Below, in pieces: positions 45,441 to 54,773 of a stretch of DNA of 64,000 nucleotides (positions are counted from its first letter, which is position 1; each line of letters begins with the position of its first letter). The stretch lies in NCBI GenBank assembly GCA_023250955.1, contig JAHEZQ010000019.1, forward strand, positions 1-64,000, read 5' to 3'. The notes under the pieces are model-generated. The model saw nothing but the letters and a program-made list of their open reading frames with translations, did no database searches and was not told the origin of the DNA. This stretch comes from Melioribacter sp. Its GTDB lineage: Bacteria > Bacteroidota > Ignavibacteria > Ignavibacteriales > Melioribacteraceae. A program made the position numbers and the translations under genes.

Positions 45441-46472
45441 ATGAAGAACAAACCTATTCTTGGAATTACGATGGGCGATCCTGCAGGTATTGGTCCTGAA
45501 ATTGCGGTTAAAGCATTCGGTCATAAAGACATTTATAAAATTTGCAGACCTTTAATTATTGGAGATGTTTCAGTATTATCGCAAACAGCAAAGCTTCTTA
45601 GAAGCAAAATAAAAGTGCTGTCGATAAAAAATATAAATGAAGCCAAGTTTCATCCTGGTACGATGGAGGTATATGATCTGAAAAATGTTAACTTGAAAAA
45701 ATTAAAACTAGGTAAAGTCTCTGCAATGGCAGGCCATGCTGCATTTGAATTTATAAAAACAGCAATTCAATTAGCACTTGATAATAAAATAGACGGCACA
45801 GTTACCGGTCCTATTCATAAAAAAGCAATTAATCTTGCGGGTCATCATTTTTCAGGACACACCGAAATTTACGCACACTTTACTAAAACTAAAAACTATG
45901 CTATGATGCTTGTTGAAGGAAAAATGAGAGTAATTCATGTTACGACCCACGTCTCGTTACGCCAAGCATGTGACTTGATTAAAAAGAAAAGAGTTCTTGA
46001 TGTTATTATACTGGCAAATAATGCATGCGAAAAACTTGGAATAAAATCACCGAAAATTGCTGTTGCTGGACTGAATCCTCATTCTAGTGATGGTGGTTTA
46101 TTCGGGTGGGAAGAGAAGAAGGAAATTATTCCGGCAATCAAAGCTGCTAAGAAGATGGGAATTAATGCAGAAGGTCCAATTCCAAGTGATACGCTTTTTC
46201 CGAAAACAAAAGGAGGATATTATGATATTGTAGTTGCAATGTATCACGATCAAGGTCATATTCCTCTTAAACTACTCGGATTTAATTGGAATGAAAAAAA
46301 TAAAAAATGGAAATCAGTAAGTGGTGTAAATATAACAGTTGGTCTACCGATCATTAGAGTATCAGTTGATCATGGGACTGCTTTTGATCAGGCAGGAAAA
46401 GGAACCGCAAACGAAGAAAGTCTATTGAGCTCAATTTCTTATGCCGCTGCTATGGCAGCAAATAAGGAATAA
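45441..46472 (+). CDS. pdxA2: PdxA-family dehydrogenase (PdxA2, four-carbon acid-phosphate type)
   Basis: The protein matches 4-hydroxythreonine-4-phosphate dehydrogenases: ITMGDPAGIGPEI, GPIHKKAINLAGHHFSGHTE (metal-binding His), YHDQGHIPLK and VDHGTAFDQAGKGTANE. In vitamin B6 synthesis PdxA acts with PdxJ, which is absent here. Pairing with a DUF1537 kinase is the signature of PdxA2, which oxidises and decarboxylates 4-phospho-D-threonate to dihydroxyacetone phosphate. The length of 343 aa is usual. Cytoplasmic, NAD-dependent and metal-dependent by family. The four-carbon acid role is inferred from the neighbour gene. Confidence 0.85.
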   Translation: MKNKPILGITMGDPAGIGPEIAVKAFGHKDIYKICRPLIIGDVSVLSQTAKLLRSKIKVLSIKNINEAKFHPGTMEVYDLKNVNLKKLKLGKVSAMAGHAAFEFIKTAIQLALDNKIDGTVTGPIHKKAINLAGHHFSGHTEIYAHFTKTKNYAMMLVEGKMRVIHVTTHVSLRQACDLIKKKRVLDVIILANNACEKLGIKSPKIAVAGLNPHSSDGGLFGWEEKKEIIPAIKAAKKMGINAEGPIPSDTLFPKTKGGYYDIVVAMYHDQGHIPLKLLGFNWNEKNKKWKSVSGVNITVGLPIIRVSVDHGTAFDQAGKGTANEESLLSSISYAAAMAANKE

Positions 46473-46508
46473 TTTTTTTTCTATTATTGATAAAATTTAG
46501 GGAAGTAT

Positions 46509-47678
46509 ATGATAGCAGTCATTGCTGATGATTTTACAGGAGCAGCTGAATTATCAGGTTTGGGTTTGCAACACGGATTAAAAGTTGAGATCGATTCTAT
46601 TGTAATAAAACATTCTGACGCAGAACTTTTGATTATTGCAACCGATACAAGATCGATGAGTTCGGAAGAAGCATATCAGGAAGTTAAGCGAATTACTAAT
46701 GAATTAATAAAATTAAAAGTCTCATGGATATATAAAAAAACTGATTCAGTTCTTAGGGGACATGTTTTAACAGAATTAAAAGCTATGCTAGACGTTTCCG
46801 GGAAAAGTAAAGTTATATTGGTTCCGTCAAATCCTGCCTATGGTAGAGAAATTAAAAATGGTATTTATTATGTCAATGATCAGCCGGTACATTTGACTGG
46901 ATTTTCGGACGATCCGGAATTTGCATTGGAAACATCCAATGTTCTTGAAATGCTTGGTGTATTAAAAGGACTTCCAACGTTTTTAGTCTCAAAACAAAAA
47001 AATATAATTCATGAGGGAATTGCTGTTGCCGAAACCTCCTCGTTAAACGATCTAGATTATTGGGCAGAAAAAGTAGACTCAGATATAATCCCTGCCGGTG
47101 CTTCAGGTTTTTTCTCTTCTATATTAAAAGCAAGAGGTCTTAACAAAAAAGAAATTTCCAAGAGCGATACAGTAATATTCGGGAAAAATTTTTTATTTAT
47201 CTGCGGTAGTGCTTTTTCGCATGATAGAATTGCAGTGGAGGAAGCAAGGTTTAATGGTGCCAAAATTTGCGAGATGCCAGATGATGTATTCTACGATAGA
47301 CCTTCTAAAGAAAAACAATTTAAGAAGTGGGTTGACGATACTATTAATTCGTTTAATAATACTTCTAAAGTAATTATTAAAATTAATCAACCTATAATTA
47401 AAAAACCTGGATTTGCAAAAAGATTGCGAATGGAAACCGCAGAGTTTGTTGAACGGGTTATAAAAAATGTTGAGATAAATGAACTATTAATAGATGGTGG
47501 AGCGACTACTTATGCAATAACAAAACAATTAAATCTGGATAAATTTTTCCCATACCAGGAACTCGCACCGGGAGTAGTTAGAATGAAAGTAAAAAATAAT
47601 CCTGATCTTCATCTTACAATTAAACCAGGTAGTTATTTGTGGCCTGATGAAATATGGAAGTTCGACAATAGTCAATAA
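46509..47678 (+). CDS. DUF1537 four-carbon acid sugar kinase (DtnK/OtnK-like)
   Basis: MIAVIADDFTGAAELSGLG is the typical N-terminus of the family, followed by ATDTRSMSSEEA and YKKTDSVLRGHV. The C-terminal nucleotide-binding domain ends with LLIDGGATTYAI, PGVVRMKV and LTIKPGSYLWPDEIW. Members phosphorylate D-threonate, L-threonate or D-erythronate. The gene follows pdxA2 by 36 nt. Together they would turn a tetronate into a triose phosphate. At 389 aa it is somewhat shorter than many members. Which acid is used is unknown. Confidence 0.87.
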   Translation: MIAVIADDFTGAAELSGLGLQHGLKVEIDSIVIKHSDAELLIIATDTRSMSSEEAYQEVKRITNELIKLKVSWIYKKTDSVLRGHVLTELKAMLDVSGKSKVILVPSNPAYGREIKNGIYYVNDQPVHLTGFSDDPEFALETSNVLEMLGVLKGLPTFLVSKQKNIIHEGIAVAETSSLNDLDYWAEKVDSDIIPAGASGFFSSILKARGLNKKEISKSDTVIFGKNFLFICGSAFSHDRIAVEEARFNGAKICEMPDDVFYDRPSKEKQFKKWVDDTINSFNNTSKVIIKINQPIIKKPGFAKRLRMETAEFVERVIKNVEINELLIDGGATTYAITKQLNLDKFFPYQELAPGVVRMKVKNNPDLHLTIKPGSYLWPDEIWKFDNSQ

Positions 47679-47760
47679 TTGTCCATATCCTAAACTCTGT
47701 TAGTATTTTAAAATGTAAAGATATTACCTTAACTATCTGAATATTCATAAATGATAGATA

Positions 47761-47880
47761 CTATATTATAGATAAGAAAATTTTTTTTTGGTCACAATTT
47801 GGTCACATGATCTAAAATAATTGCGAAGATAAACTGAAAACACAGTATATTGAACATGTAGGAGAGCCACTTTCTCCTCA
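47761..47880 (+). repeat. Left copy of an island-flanking repeat with TTGGTCAC boxes
   Basis: This lies in the 876-nt gene-free stretch between the DUF1537 kinase and the PP2C gene. TATATTATAGATAAG, then TTGGTCAC at 47788 and 47799 (11-bp period), and a small hairpin AGGAGA/TCTCCT (47860-47878) recur in the same order and spacing at 61375-61500. A second TTGGTCAT/TTGGTCAC pair with the same 11-bp period is at 47936 and 47947. The rest of the gap (47956-48554) is AT-rich and contains nothing I recognise. Confidence 0.6.
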
Positions 47881-47916
47881 AAAGGTTTAGAACAAATCGT
47901 TTTAGGCCTTTTTTTT
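47857..47916 (+). ncRNA. Two-hairpin structure ending in a terminator-like stem (candidate small RNA or terminator)
   Basis: Hairpin 1 is AGGAGA (47860-47865) with TCTCCT (47873-47878). Hairpin 2 pairs 14 bases (AAAAGGTTTAGAAC, 47880-47893) with GTTTTAGGCCTTTT (47899-47912), with three G-U pairs and a 5-nt loop, followed by Ts. The structure could end the upstream operon, 200 nt away, or be the 3' end of a small transcript. No promoter was established. Confidence 0.4.
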
Positions 47917-48554
47917 CTGAAAGGTGTCGCTGTAGTTGGTCATTTTTTGGTCACAAGATTTTTCTTATTACTTGTATTAGCATTATACATGTTGACTCTT
48001 AACCTCTTCAAGTGATTCTTTAGTAAGTAGATTGAAAAAATTTATCATGGTTTTATTAAATCTTTTTTAGTGTTTAAGAAATATTTATTGAAACTCCTAG
48101 GTCCATCCATCAGAATTTATTAATAAACGATTGATTTATATGGAAGTCATATTTTATTGTTGTTTACAATGGAGATTAATTATTATCAATAATTATTTAT
48201 AACAACAATTCTATTTTTCACATTTTAAAATTGAGCAGAAATATTGTGAAATAATTATAGCATTAATAAAGCATTACATAAGACAAACGAATCCCAAAAA
48301 TCTCATTTCAGTAAAGATTAAAACTATTTTAGTGGAGATTGAATATCATATGTTTATATTAACTTAGATATTCTTTTACATGATTCTATAAAATGAATCG
48401 TTCGTAAATCAAAATGAAAGGAAAATATTCTAACCCAAAAAGTTTAAATACACGGCAATTCTTTAAGCTTAATTGATTTAAGTCATTTAAACATTAAACT
48501 TCTAAAAATTTTAATAACTTCAGTAATAACTGTTATAAGTAAAAAATTATTATT

Positions 48555-49859
48555 ATGAATATATCTAATACGTCAACTTCAAATTTAAAACTTGAAGAAG
48601 AAAATAGAAGACTAAGAATTTCTCTCCAAGAGTTATCTATTCTAAATGAGATAGCAGCAGCTTTAAGCTCAGCTCTTTCATTGAATAAAATAATTGAATT
48701 AATTGTTAGTAAGTGTATAAAGCATTTTCGAGTAGAACAATGTTCTGTGACTTTGCTTGATAAGAAGAAAGACTCATCAAATTTTCAAACAATGATTAGG
48801 AAAGCTGATGATAGTAAATTTAATGTTGCCTATCGTTTGGATAATCAAATTGTTGGTTGGATAATGTTGAATAAAAAACCGATTACAGTAAATGATATGT
48901 CGAGCGACAAAAGATTTTTCAGCCCACCGGAATTAGGTGCAAAAATAAAATCATTCATAAGTGTTCCATTAATGATTAAAGGTCAACTCATTGGGATTTT
49001 AACAGTCTTTAATAAAAAAGATAATCTCGAATTCGCAAGCGAAGACGAAAGACTACTGGGGATAATTGCTTCGCAGTCGGCTCACGTAATCGAAAATGTA
49101 CGTTTACATGAAGATGAACAAAAACTTTTAGCTCTTCATGAAGAGATAAAACATGCAGGGGAAATACAGAAAAACCTTCTTCCTAAAAAATTACCTTCTA
49201 TAAAAAACTATGATGTTTATGCTTTGAACGTGCCCGCTAAAGAAGTGGGAGGCGATTATTACGATTTTATAAATATTAATGATAATAAAATTGCATTTTG
49301 TTTAGGTGATGTCACTGGAAAGGGTTTACCTGCCTCTTTGTTAATGGCAAATGTACAGGCAACTTTACGGAGTCAAATATTGTTTGATTTTCCTTGTAAC
49401 GAAGCAATAAACCGAGCCAATATTCTATTGTATCAAAGTACGGATGCGACAAAATTTGTTACACTCTTTACTTGTGTTCTAAATATTGATAAAGACGAAA
49501 TGACCTATGTAAATGCCGGTCATAATGATCCTCTACTAATTTCTAAAGCCGGTGAAATAAAAAAATTGAACGAAGGTGGTCTTTTACTAGGTTGTTTACC
49601 CGATAGCATTTATTCTGAATCGATTTTTACTTTAAAGAAGGACGACCTTCTTGTAATATTCACCGATGGAATTACTGAAGCTATGAATGCTCTTGAAGAA
49701 GAATTTGGAGATAATAGATTGCTTGAGTTGTTAAAAGCAAATAAAAATTTAACATGTAAAGAGATTACAGAAATTGTATTTACCGCGGTTAAAAAACATA
49801 TGCAGAACGTACCACAGTATGATGATATGACTATGCTTCTAGTTAAAAAGAACTTGTAG
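48555..49859 (+). CDS. GAF-PP2C serine phosphatase (RsbU/SpoIIE type)
   Basis: A short coiled coil (LKLEEENRRLRISLQELSIL) leads into a GAF domain (about 35-185, sensory). The chain then has the PP2C-type catalytic domain (about 205-430): NLLPKKLPSI, VGGDYYDFI, GDVTGKGLPASLLMA, NAGHNDPLL, FTDGITEAMN and DDMTMLLV, with the metal-binding Asp residues in place. The family removes phosphate from STAS anti-anti-sigma factors in partner-switching pathways, and a STAS protein is encoded at 60961, at the other end of this block. No membrane segment is visible, so it is cytoplasmic. GAF ligand unknown. Confidence 0.92.
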   Translation: MNISNTSTSNLKLEEENRRLRISLQELSILNEIAAALSSALSLNKIIELIVSKCIKHFRVEQCSVTLLDKKKDSSNFQTMIRKADDSKFNVAYRLDNQIVGWIMLNKKPITVNDMSSDKRFFSPPELGAKIKSFISVPLMIKGQLIGILTVFNKKDNLEFASEDERLLGIIASQSAHVIENVRLHEDEQKLLALHEEIKHAGEIQKNLLPKKLPSIKNYDVYALNVPAKEVGGDYYDFININDNKIAFCLGDVTGKGLPASLLMANVQATLRSQILFDFPCNEAINRANILLYQSTDATKFVTLFTCVLNIDKDEMTYVNAGHNDPLLISKAGEIKKLNEGGLLLGCLPDSIYSESIFTLKKDDLLVIFTDGITEAMNALEEEFGDNRLLELLKANKNLTCKEITEIVFTAVKKHMQNVPQYDDMTMLLVKKNL

Positions 49860-49997
49860 AGCTACAGATTAATTTCAATTTATTAAGGAATATGTTTTAT
49901 TGGAATTACCAGCGACTTTAATGGGACAATTTATCGCATAAAATCTTAACGAATTGAAAATGTTTAATAAAATTTAGAATAATCAAAAGGATGTTCA

Positions 49998-52112
49998 ATG
50001 ATAGGTCAAACCATTCTTCATTATAAGATATTAGAAAAACTTGGCGAAGGCGGAATGGGTGTGGTTTATAAAGCAGAAGACACCAAATTAAAACGTGAAG
50101 TAGCAATCAAGTTTTTACCAAGATACATTTCTTCAGATGAAGAAGAACGGAATAGATTTACAATAGAAGCACAAGCAGCAGCTGCATTGAATCACCCAAA
50201 TTTAGCAACCATACATGCAATTGAAAATACTTTAGAAGAAGTATTTATTGTAATGGAATATATAAACGGTCCGGAGCTGAAAGATAAAATTAAGAAAGGG
50301 AATTTAAGTTTAGAAGAAACCATTAATATAATCGAACAAATTGCAAACGGGTTACAAACAGCACATCAAAAAGGAATTATACATAGGGACATAAAAAGCA
50401 GCAATATCATGTTAACACAAACGGGACAAGTAAAGATAATGGATTTTGGATTAGCCAAGATAAAAGGTAGTTCACAAATAACCAGACTTGGTACAACGCT
50501 CGGGACTGCGGCATATATGTCTCCTGAACAAGCACGCGGTGAAAAAGTTGATCAAAGAACAGATCTCTGGGCGATGGGAGTAATATTTTACGAGATGGTA
50601 ACGGGTCAAATGCCATTTAAGGGTGAATACGAACAAGCAGTTATTTATTCCATCTTAAATCAAGAACCGGAATCTATTAGTACTTCTAATAATATTCCGA
50701 TTTGGATAGACCAATCAATAAGGAGATTACTTAATAAAAATATTGATTCAAGGTATCAAAATGCTGCTGACTTCTTGAAAGATTTAAAAGAAGCAAAAAT
50801 CAAAAACGAAGTTCATTATAAAAATGAAAACGATAAATCAATCGCTGTCCTTCCATTTGAAAATATTAGTCCCGATAAGGAGACAGATTATTTTGCAGAC
50901 GGTCTTGCAGAAGAACTTATTATTAATTTATCAAAAATTAAAGAAGTGAGCGTTGTTGCAAGAACTAATGCAGCACAATATAAAGGCACAAAAAAAGATA
51001 TAAGAACAATCGGCAGAGAACTTAATGCTAGATATATAATGTCGGGGAGCGTTAGAAAATTTAAGGATGATCTAAGAATATCTGTACAGTTAATCGATGT
51101 TGAAAGAGGGACACAACTTTGGGGCGAAACTTATAAAGGGAAACTAGCAGATATTTTTGATATTCAGGAAAATGTTTCGAAAGAAATTGTCGAAGCGCTC
51201 ATGTTAAAATTATCACCGATAGAAAAAGTTAGTCTAACAAAACGTCCTACACTAAACGCTGAAGCTTTTGATTGTTATTTGAAGGGAAGAAATTTATTAT
51301 CAAGCAGAACAAAAAGTAATCTTGATTTTGCAATTCTATTATTTGAAAAAGCAGTAGAACTAGATCAGCGTTTTGCTCCAGCATATGCTGCGTTAGGTGA
51401 AGCTTATGGTACAATGTATCGCGATTTTGACCGGCTCGATATATGGCTGGATAAAGCATTGGATGTTAGTCTGAAAGCTTTGATGTATGATTCTACTTTA
51501 TCTGAAGCTTATGCATCACTTGGATTAGCTTACTTCGGTAAAAATGAATTGGATGATGCGTTATCTGCTACAAAAAAAGCAATCGAACTTGACCCGAACA
51601 ATGATAATGCGTATTGGATTCTTTCAAGAATATATCACACTGCTGACCGTGATAGGAACGCTGCAGAAGCTTTAGAGAAATTAATCTCGATAAATCCCGA
51701 CTTTCTAATAGCGTACTCAGATCTACAGATGTATTATGAAAGGTTAGGTGAATTTGAAAAACAACGACAAGCTTTAGAGTCGGTAGTTAAAATCTCTCCT
51801 GAATATTTAATTAAACATCCTGAAGATACTTATAGAAGAATGTCTTATGCAGTTACTTTGGCAATTTTAGGAGAAGTTGAAAAAGCAAAAATAGAAGGTG
51901 AGAAGGCTTTGGAATTAAGCCCTAACGATTCTATAATGATGTACTATGGTGCGTGTCTCTATTCACGATTAAAAGAAAATAAACGTGCGGTTGAACTTCT
52001 CAGTGATGCTATTAAACATGGGTATGTAAACTTTGATTGGATTAACAGAGATCCTGACTTTGATAATATCCGAAATGAACCGGGATATATTAAACTAATG
52101 GAGGGGAAATAA
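49998..52112 (+). CDS. Ser/Thr protein kinase with TolB-N-like domain and TPR repeats
   Basis: The kinase domain (about 9-270) has LGEGGMGVVYKAED, K38 in VAIK, HRDIKSSN, MDFGLAKI and the APE-like SPEQARGEK. A TolB-N/FlgO-like domain follows (about 282-400; AVLPFENISPDKETDYFADG, SGSVRKFKDDLRISVQLIDV). TPR repeats run to the end, with WILSRIYHTADRDRNAAEAL and a closing RDPDFDNIRNEPGYIKLM. No transmembrane segment is visible. The invariant Pro of DIKP is Ser here. It is 6 nt from the next kinase gene and probably co-transcribed. Targets are unknown; the neighbouring STAS protein or TPR-bound partners are candidates. Confidence 0.9.
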   Translation: MIGQTILHYKILEKLGEGGMGVVYKAEDTKLKREVAIKFLPRYISSDEEERNRFTIEAQAAAALNHPNLATIHAIENTLEEVFIVMEYINGPELKDKIKKGNLSLEETINIIEQIANGLQTAHQKGIIHRDIKSSNIMLTQTGQVKIMDFGLAKIKGSSQITRLGTTLGTAAYMSPEQARGEKVDQRTDLWAMGVIFYEMVTGQMPFKGEYEQAVIYSILNQEPESISTSNNIPIWIDQSIRRLLNKNIDSRYQNAADFLKDLKEAKIKNEVHYKNENDKSIAVLPFENISPDKETDYFADGLAEELIINLSKIKEVSVVARTNAAQYKGTKKDIRTIGRELNARYIMSGSVRKFKDDLRISVQLIDVERGTQLWGETYKGKLADIFDIQENVSKEIVEALMLKLSPIEKVSLTKRPTLNAEAFDCYLKGRNLLSSRTKSNLDFAILLFEKAVELDQRFAPAYAALGEAYGTMYRDFDRLDIWLDKALDVSLKALMYDSTLSEAYASLGLAYFGKNELDDALSATKKAIELDPNNDNAYWILSRIYHTADRDRNAAEALEKLISINPDFLIAYSDLQMYYERLGEFEKQRQALESVVKISPEYLIKHPEDTYRRMSYAVTLAILGEVEKAKIEGEKALELSPNDSIMMYYGACLYSRLKENKRAVELLSDAIKHGYVNFDWINRDPDFDNIRNEPGYIKLMEGK

Positions 52113-52117
52113 TATTT

Positions 52118-54727
52118 ATGATAGGTGAAACAATTCTCCACTATAAAATATTAGAAAAACTCGGTGAAGGCGGAATGGGGATTGTATATAAAGCCGAAGA
52201 TACCAAGCTTAAACGTGAAGTTGCCATAAAGTTTTTACCAAGATACATCTCATCCAACGATGAAGAACAAAAAAGATTTGAAATTGAAGCACAAGCAGCT
52301 GCTTCATTAAATCATTCGAACATTTCTACTATTCATTCCATAGAAAAATCCGATGATCAATTATTTATTGTTATGGAATTTATCGATGGTGTAGAGTTAA
52401 AAGAAGAAATAAAAAATAAATCTATTCCAATTAGTAAAGCTGTCAGTATAGCAATTCAAATAGTAGAAGGATTAGAAGCTGCACATAAAAAAGGAATTAT
52501 CCATAGAGATATAAAATCTTCAAATATTATGATAATGCCAGATGGTAAAGTAAAAATAATGGATTTTGGTTTGGCTAAGATTAAGGGTGGCACCGATGTA
52601 ACAAAGATTGGATCTACTGTTGGAACCGTTGCATACATGTCTCCGGAACAAGCAGGCGGTCAGGAAGTTGATCTACGCACAGATCTTTGGTCGTTTGGTA
52701 TAGTTCTATATGAAATGTTAATGGGAGAACAGCCATTTAAAGGCGCTTATGAACAGGCAATAATCTATTCTATATTAAATGAAGAACCTGAATTTGGTAA
52801 TATTCCTGAGGACCTCAGTAATATTTTAATGAGATGTATCGCTAAATCTGCATCAGATAGGTATCAAAATGTTGGAGAAGTATTAAATGATTTAAGAATA
52901 ATAAAAGAGAATACTCCTTCAAAATCATTTTCTAAAAAAACTTCATTCAAAAAAAATATTAAGAAATCCAAGTTAAAATGGTTAATAAACACAGCTGCAA
53001 TTTTAATTATCGCTGTTGTAACACTAATTTATTTTTTTACGAAGGGAAATAATGAGATAGCCAATACAACAATTGGTAGAGAAATGATAGTTATTATGCC
53101 CTTTGAAAATTTGGGTTCACAGGACGATAATTATTTTGCCGATGGAATAACTGATGAGATTACTAGTAAGTTAGCTTCGATCGGAAACATAGGAGTTATT
53201 TCAACAAAGAGTGCTAAGAAGATTGCGAGCGCTAATAAAACTACGGCAGAAATCGGAAAAGAATTAGGAGTAAATTATATTTTAAGTGGTACAATCCGTT
53301 GGGCAAAAAACCAAAAAAATGGCAGTACTGTAAGAATTACTCCCCAACTAACTCGTGTCTCTGATAATACAATTGCATGGTCTGATTCTTATGACAAAGT
53401 TTTAAACGACATTTTTGCAGTTCAAAATGATATCGCTCAAAAAGTTGTTGACCAATTGGGCGGATCCCTTCTATCAAAACAGATTCAAAAAGAAACGCCT
53501 CCTACCAGCAATCTAGATGCTTATGATTTTTATCTGCAGGGACTTGCATATCTCAAGCGTGGCATCAATGAGAAAACATCAATTCAAAATAGTACAAACT
53601 TATTAAAGAAAGCTCTTGAGCTAGATCCCAAATATGCTTCGGCTTATGCAAATCTCTCAAAAAATTTGTTGTCTATGTATTGGTTTTATTTTGACAGGAG
53701 TAAAAAGAATATTAGTGAAGCATTCGATTATGCACAAAGAGCATTTCAATTGAATCCGAATCTTGCAGAGACTCATATTGCCTTAGGCTATTATTATTAT
53801 TGGTACGAACTTAATTATGATAAAGCGATTAAGGAATTTTCAGAGTCATTAAAAATACAGCCTAACAATGCTGAAGCTTTCACTGCAATAGGATATGTTT
53901 ACAGACGGATGGGCAATTTAAAATTAGCTCTCAAAAATATGGAAAAAGGTTTATCCCTTGATCCACTTTCTGCTGAATATGCGTTCAACGCTGCCGAAAC
54001 CCTTGGATTATTGAGAGATTACGAAAATGCAAATAAATATTACAAACAGAATACCGAATTAAATCCAGATTTTATTTCCAACAGAATTACATATGCCCAA
54101 AATTTTATTGATTGGAAAGGCGATTCAAAAGTTGCTTCTGAAATTATGCGGGGTGTTAAGGATAATGAATATTTAGAGGCGACGTTTAATATAAAAGTCT
54201 TCATAAATATAATAGAAAGAAATTATGATCAGGCAATTCAGAATTTGAAGTCGTTAAAAATAGATTACGAGACAGGGCAATTTCGATATACACCTAATGA
54301 TTTGGTATTTGGACTGATTTACAGATATAAAAATGAACGGGGAATGTCAAAATCTTATTTTGAATCCTCAAGAATGCTACTAGAAAAAATGTTAAAAGAT
54401 AATCCAAAAGATGAGCGCATACATAGTTCACTTGGAATTGTTTATGCAGGATTAGGTAATAAAGAAAAGGCAATAGCAGAAGGCAAGAAAGGCATTGAAC
54501 TTTTACCACTTGAAAAAGAAGCTTACAGAGGTTATTACCGCCAATGGGATCTGGCAATTATTTATACTTTGATTAGTGATTATGATAATGCATTAAAACA
54601 AATTGATTTTATATTGTCTATTCCAGGTGCATTTTCCGTAAACCAGTTAAAACTGGATCCGTTATACGATCCGATACGAAATCTTCCCGGATACAAAACA
54701 ATTATTGATAAGTATTTTAGCAATTAA
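52118..54727 (+). CDS. Transmembrane Ser/Thr kinase with TolB-N-like domain and TPR repeats
   Basis: A second kinase of the same family. The kinase domain (about 9-270) has LGEGGMGIVYKAED, VAIK, HRDIKSSN and MDFGLAKI. A basic juxtamembrane stretch (KKTSFKKNIKKSKLKW) precedes one membrane segment (LINTAAILIIAVVTLIYFF). The TolB-N-like part (IVIMPFENLGSQDDNYFADG) and a long TPR array (about 460-860, LKKALELDPKYASAYANLSK) are therefore outside the cytoplasm. It ends LYDPIRNLPGYKTII. It is longer than its neighbours and the only TPR-type member with a membrane anchor. It would be able to sense a periplasmic partner through the TPRs. Confidence 0.9.
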   Translation: MIGETILHYKILEKLGEGGMGIVYKAEDTKLKREVAIKFLPRYISSNDEEQKRFEIEAQAAASLNHSNISTIHSIEKSDDQLFIVMEFIDGVELKEEIKNKSIPISKAVSIAIQIVEGLEAAHKKGIIHRDIKSSNIMIMPDGKVKIMDFGLAKIKGGTDVTKIGSTVGTVAYMSPEQAGGQEVDLRTDLWSFGIVLYEMLMGEQPFKGAYEQAIIYSILNEEPEFGNIPEDLSNILMRCIAKSASDRYQNVGEVLNDLRIIKENTPSKSFSKKTSFKKNIKKSKLKWLINTAAILIIAVVTLIYFFTKGNNEIANTTIGREMIVIMPFENLGSQDDNYFADGITDEITSKLASIGNIGVISTKSAKKIASANKTTAEIGKELGVNYILSGTIRWAKNQKNGSTVRITPQLTRVSDNTIAWSDSYDKVLNDIFAVQNDIAQKVVDQLGGSLLSKQIQKETPPTSNLDAYDFYLQGLAYLKRGINEKTSIQNSTNLLKKALELDPKYASAYANLSKNLLSMYWFYFDRSKKNISEAFDYAQRAFQLNPNLAETHIALGYYYYWYELNYDKAIKEFSESLKIQPNNAEAFTAIGYVYRRMGNLKLALKNMEKGLSLDPLSAEYAFNAAETLGLLRDYENANKYYKQNTELNPDFISNRITYAQNFIDWKGDSKVASEIMRGVKDNEYLEATFNIKVFINIIERNYDQAIQNLKSLKIDYETGQFRYTPNDLVFGLIYRYKNERGMSKSYFESSRMLLEKMLKDNPKDERIHSSLGIVYAGLGNKEKAIAEGKKGIELLPLEKEAYRGYYRQWDLAIIYTLISDYDNALKQIDFILSIPGAFSVNQLKLDPLYDPIRNLPGYKTIIDKYFSN

Positions 54728-54773
54728 TTCCAGAACAAACTGATTATATACTCCAAGATAGGAGGCAAATAAA

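Noticed and set aside
45441-46472. Vitamin B6 pdxA
   Set aside because: PdxJ is absent and the gene is paired with a DUF1537 kinase, which is the PdxA2 arrangement.
47857-47880. 3' end of a tRNA as an attachment site
   Set aside because: The GGAGAGCCAC/TCTCC segment has no T-arm, anticodon arm or CCA-like end, so no tRNA fragment can be supported.
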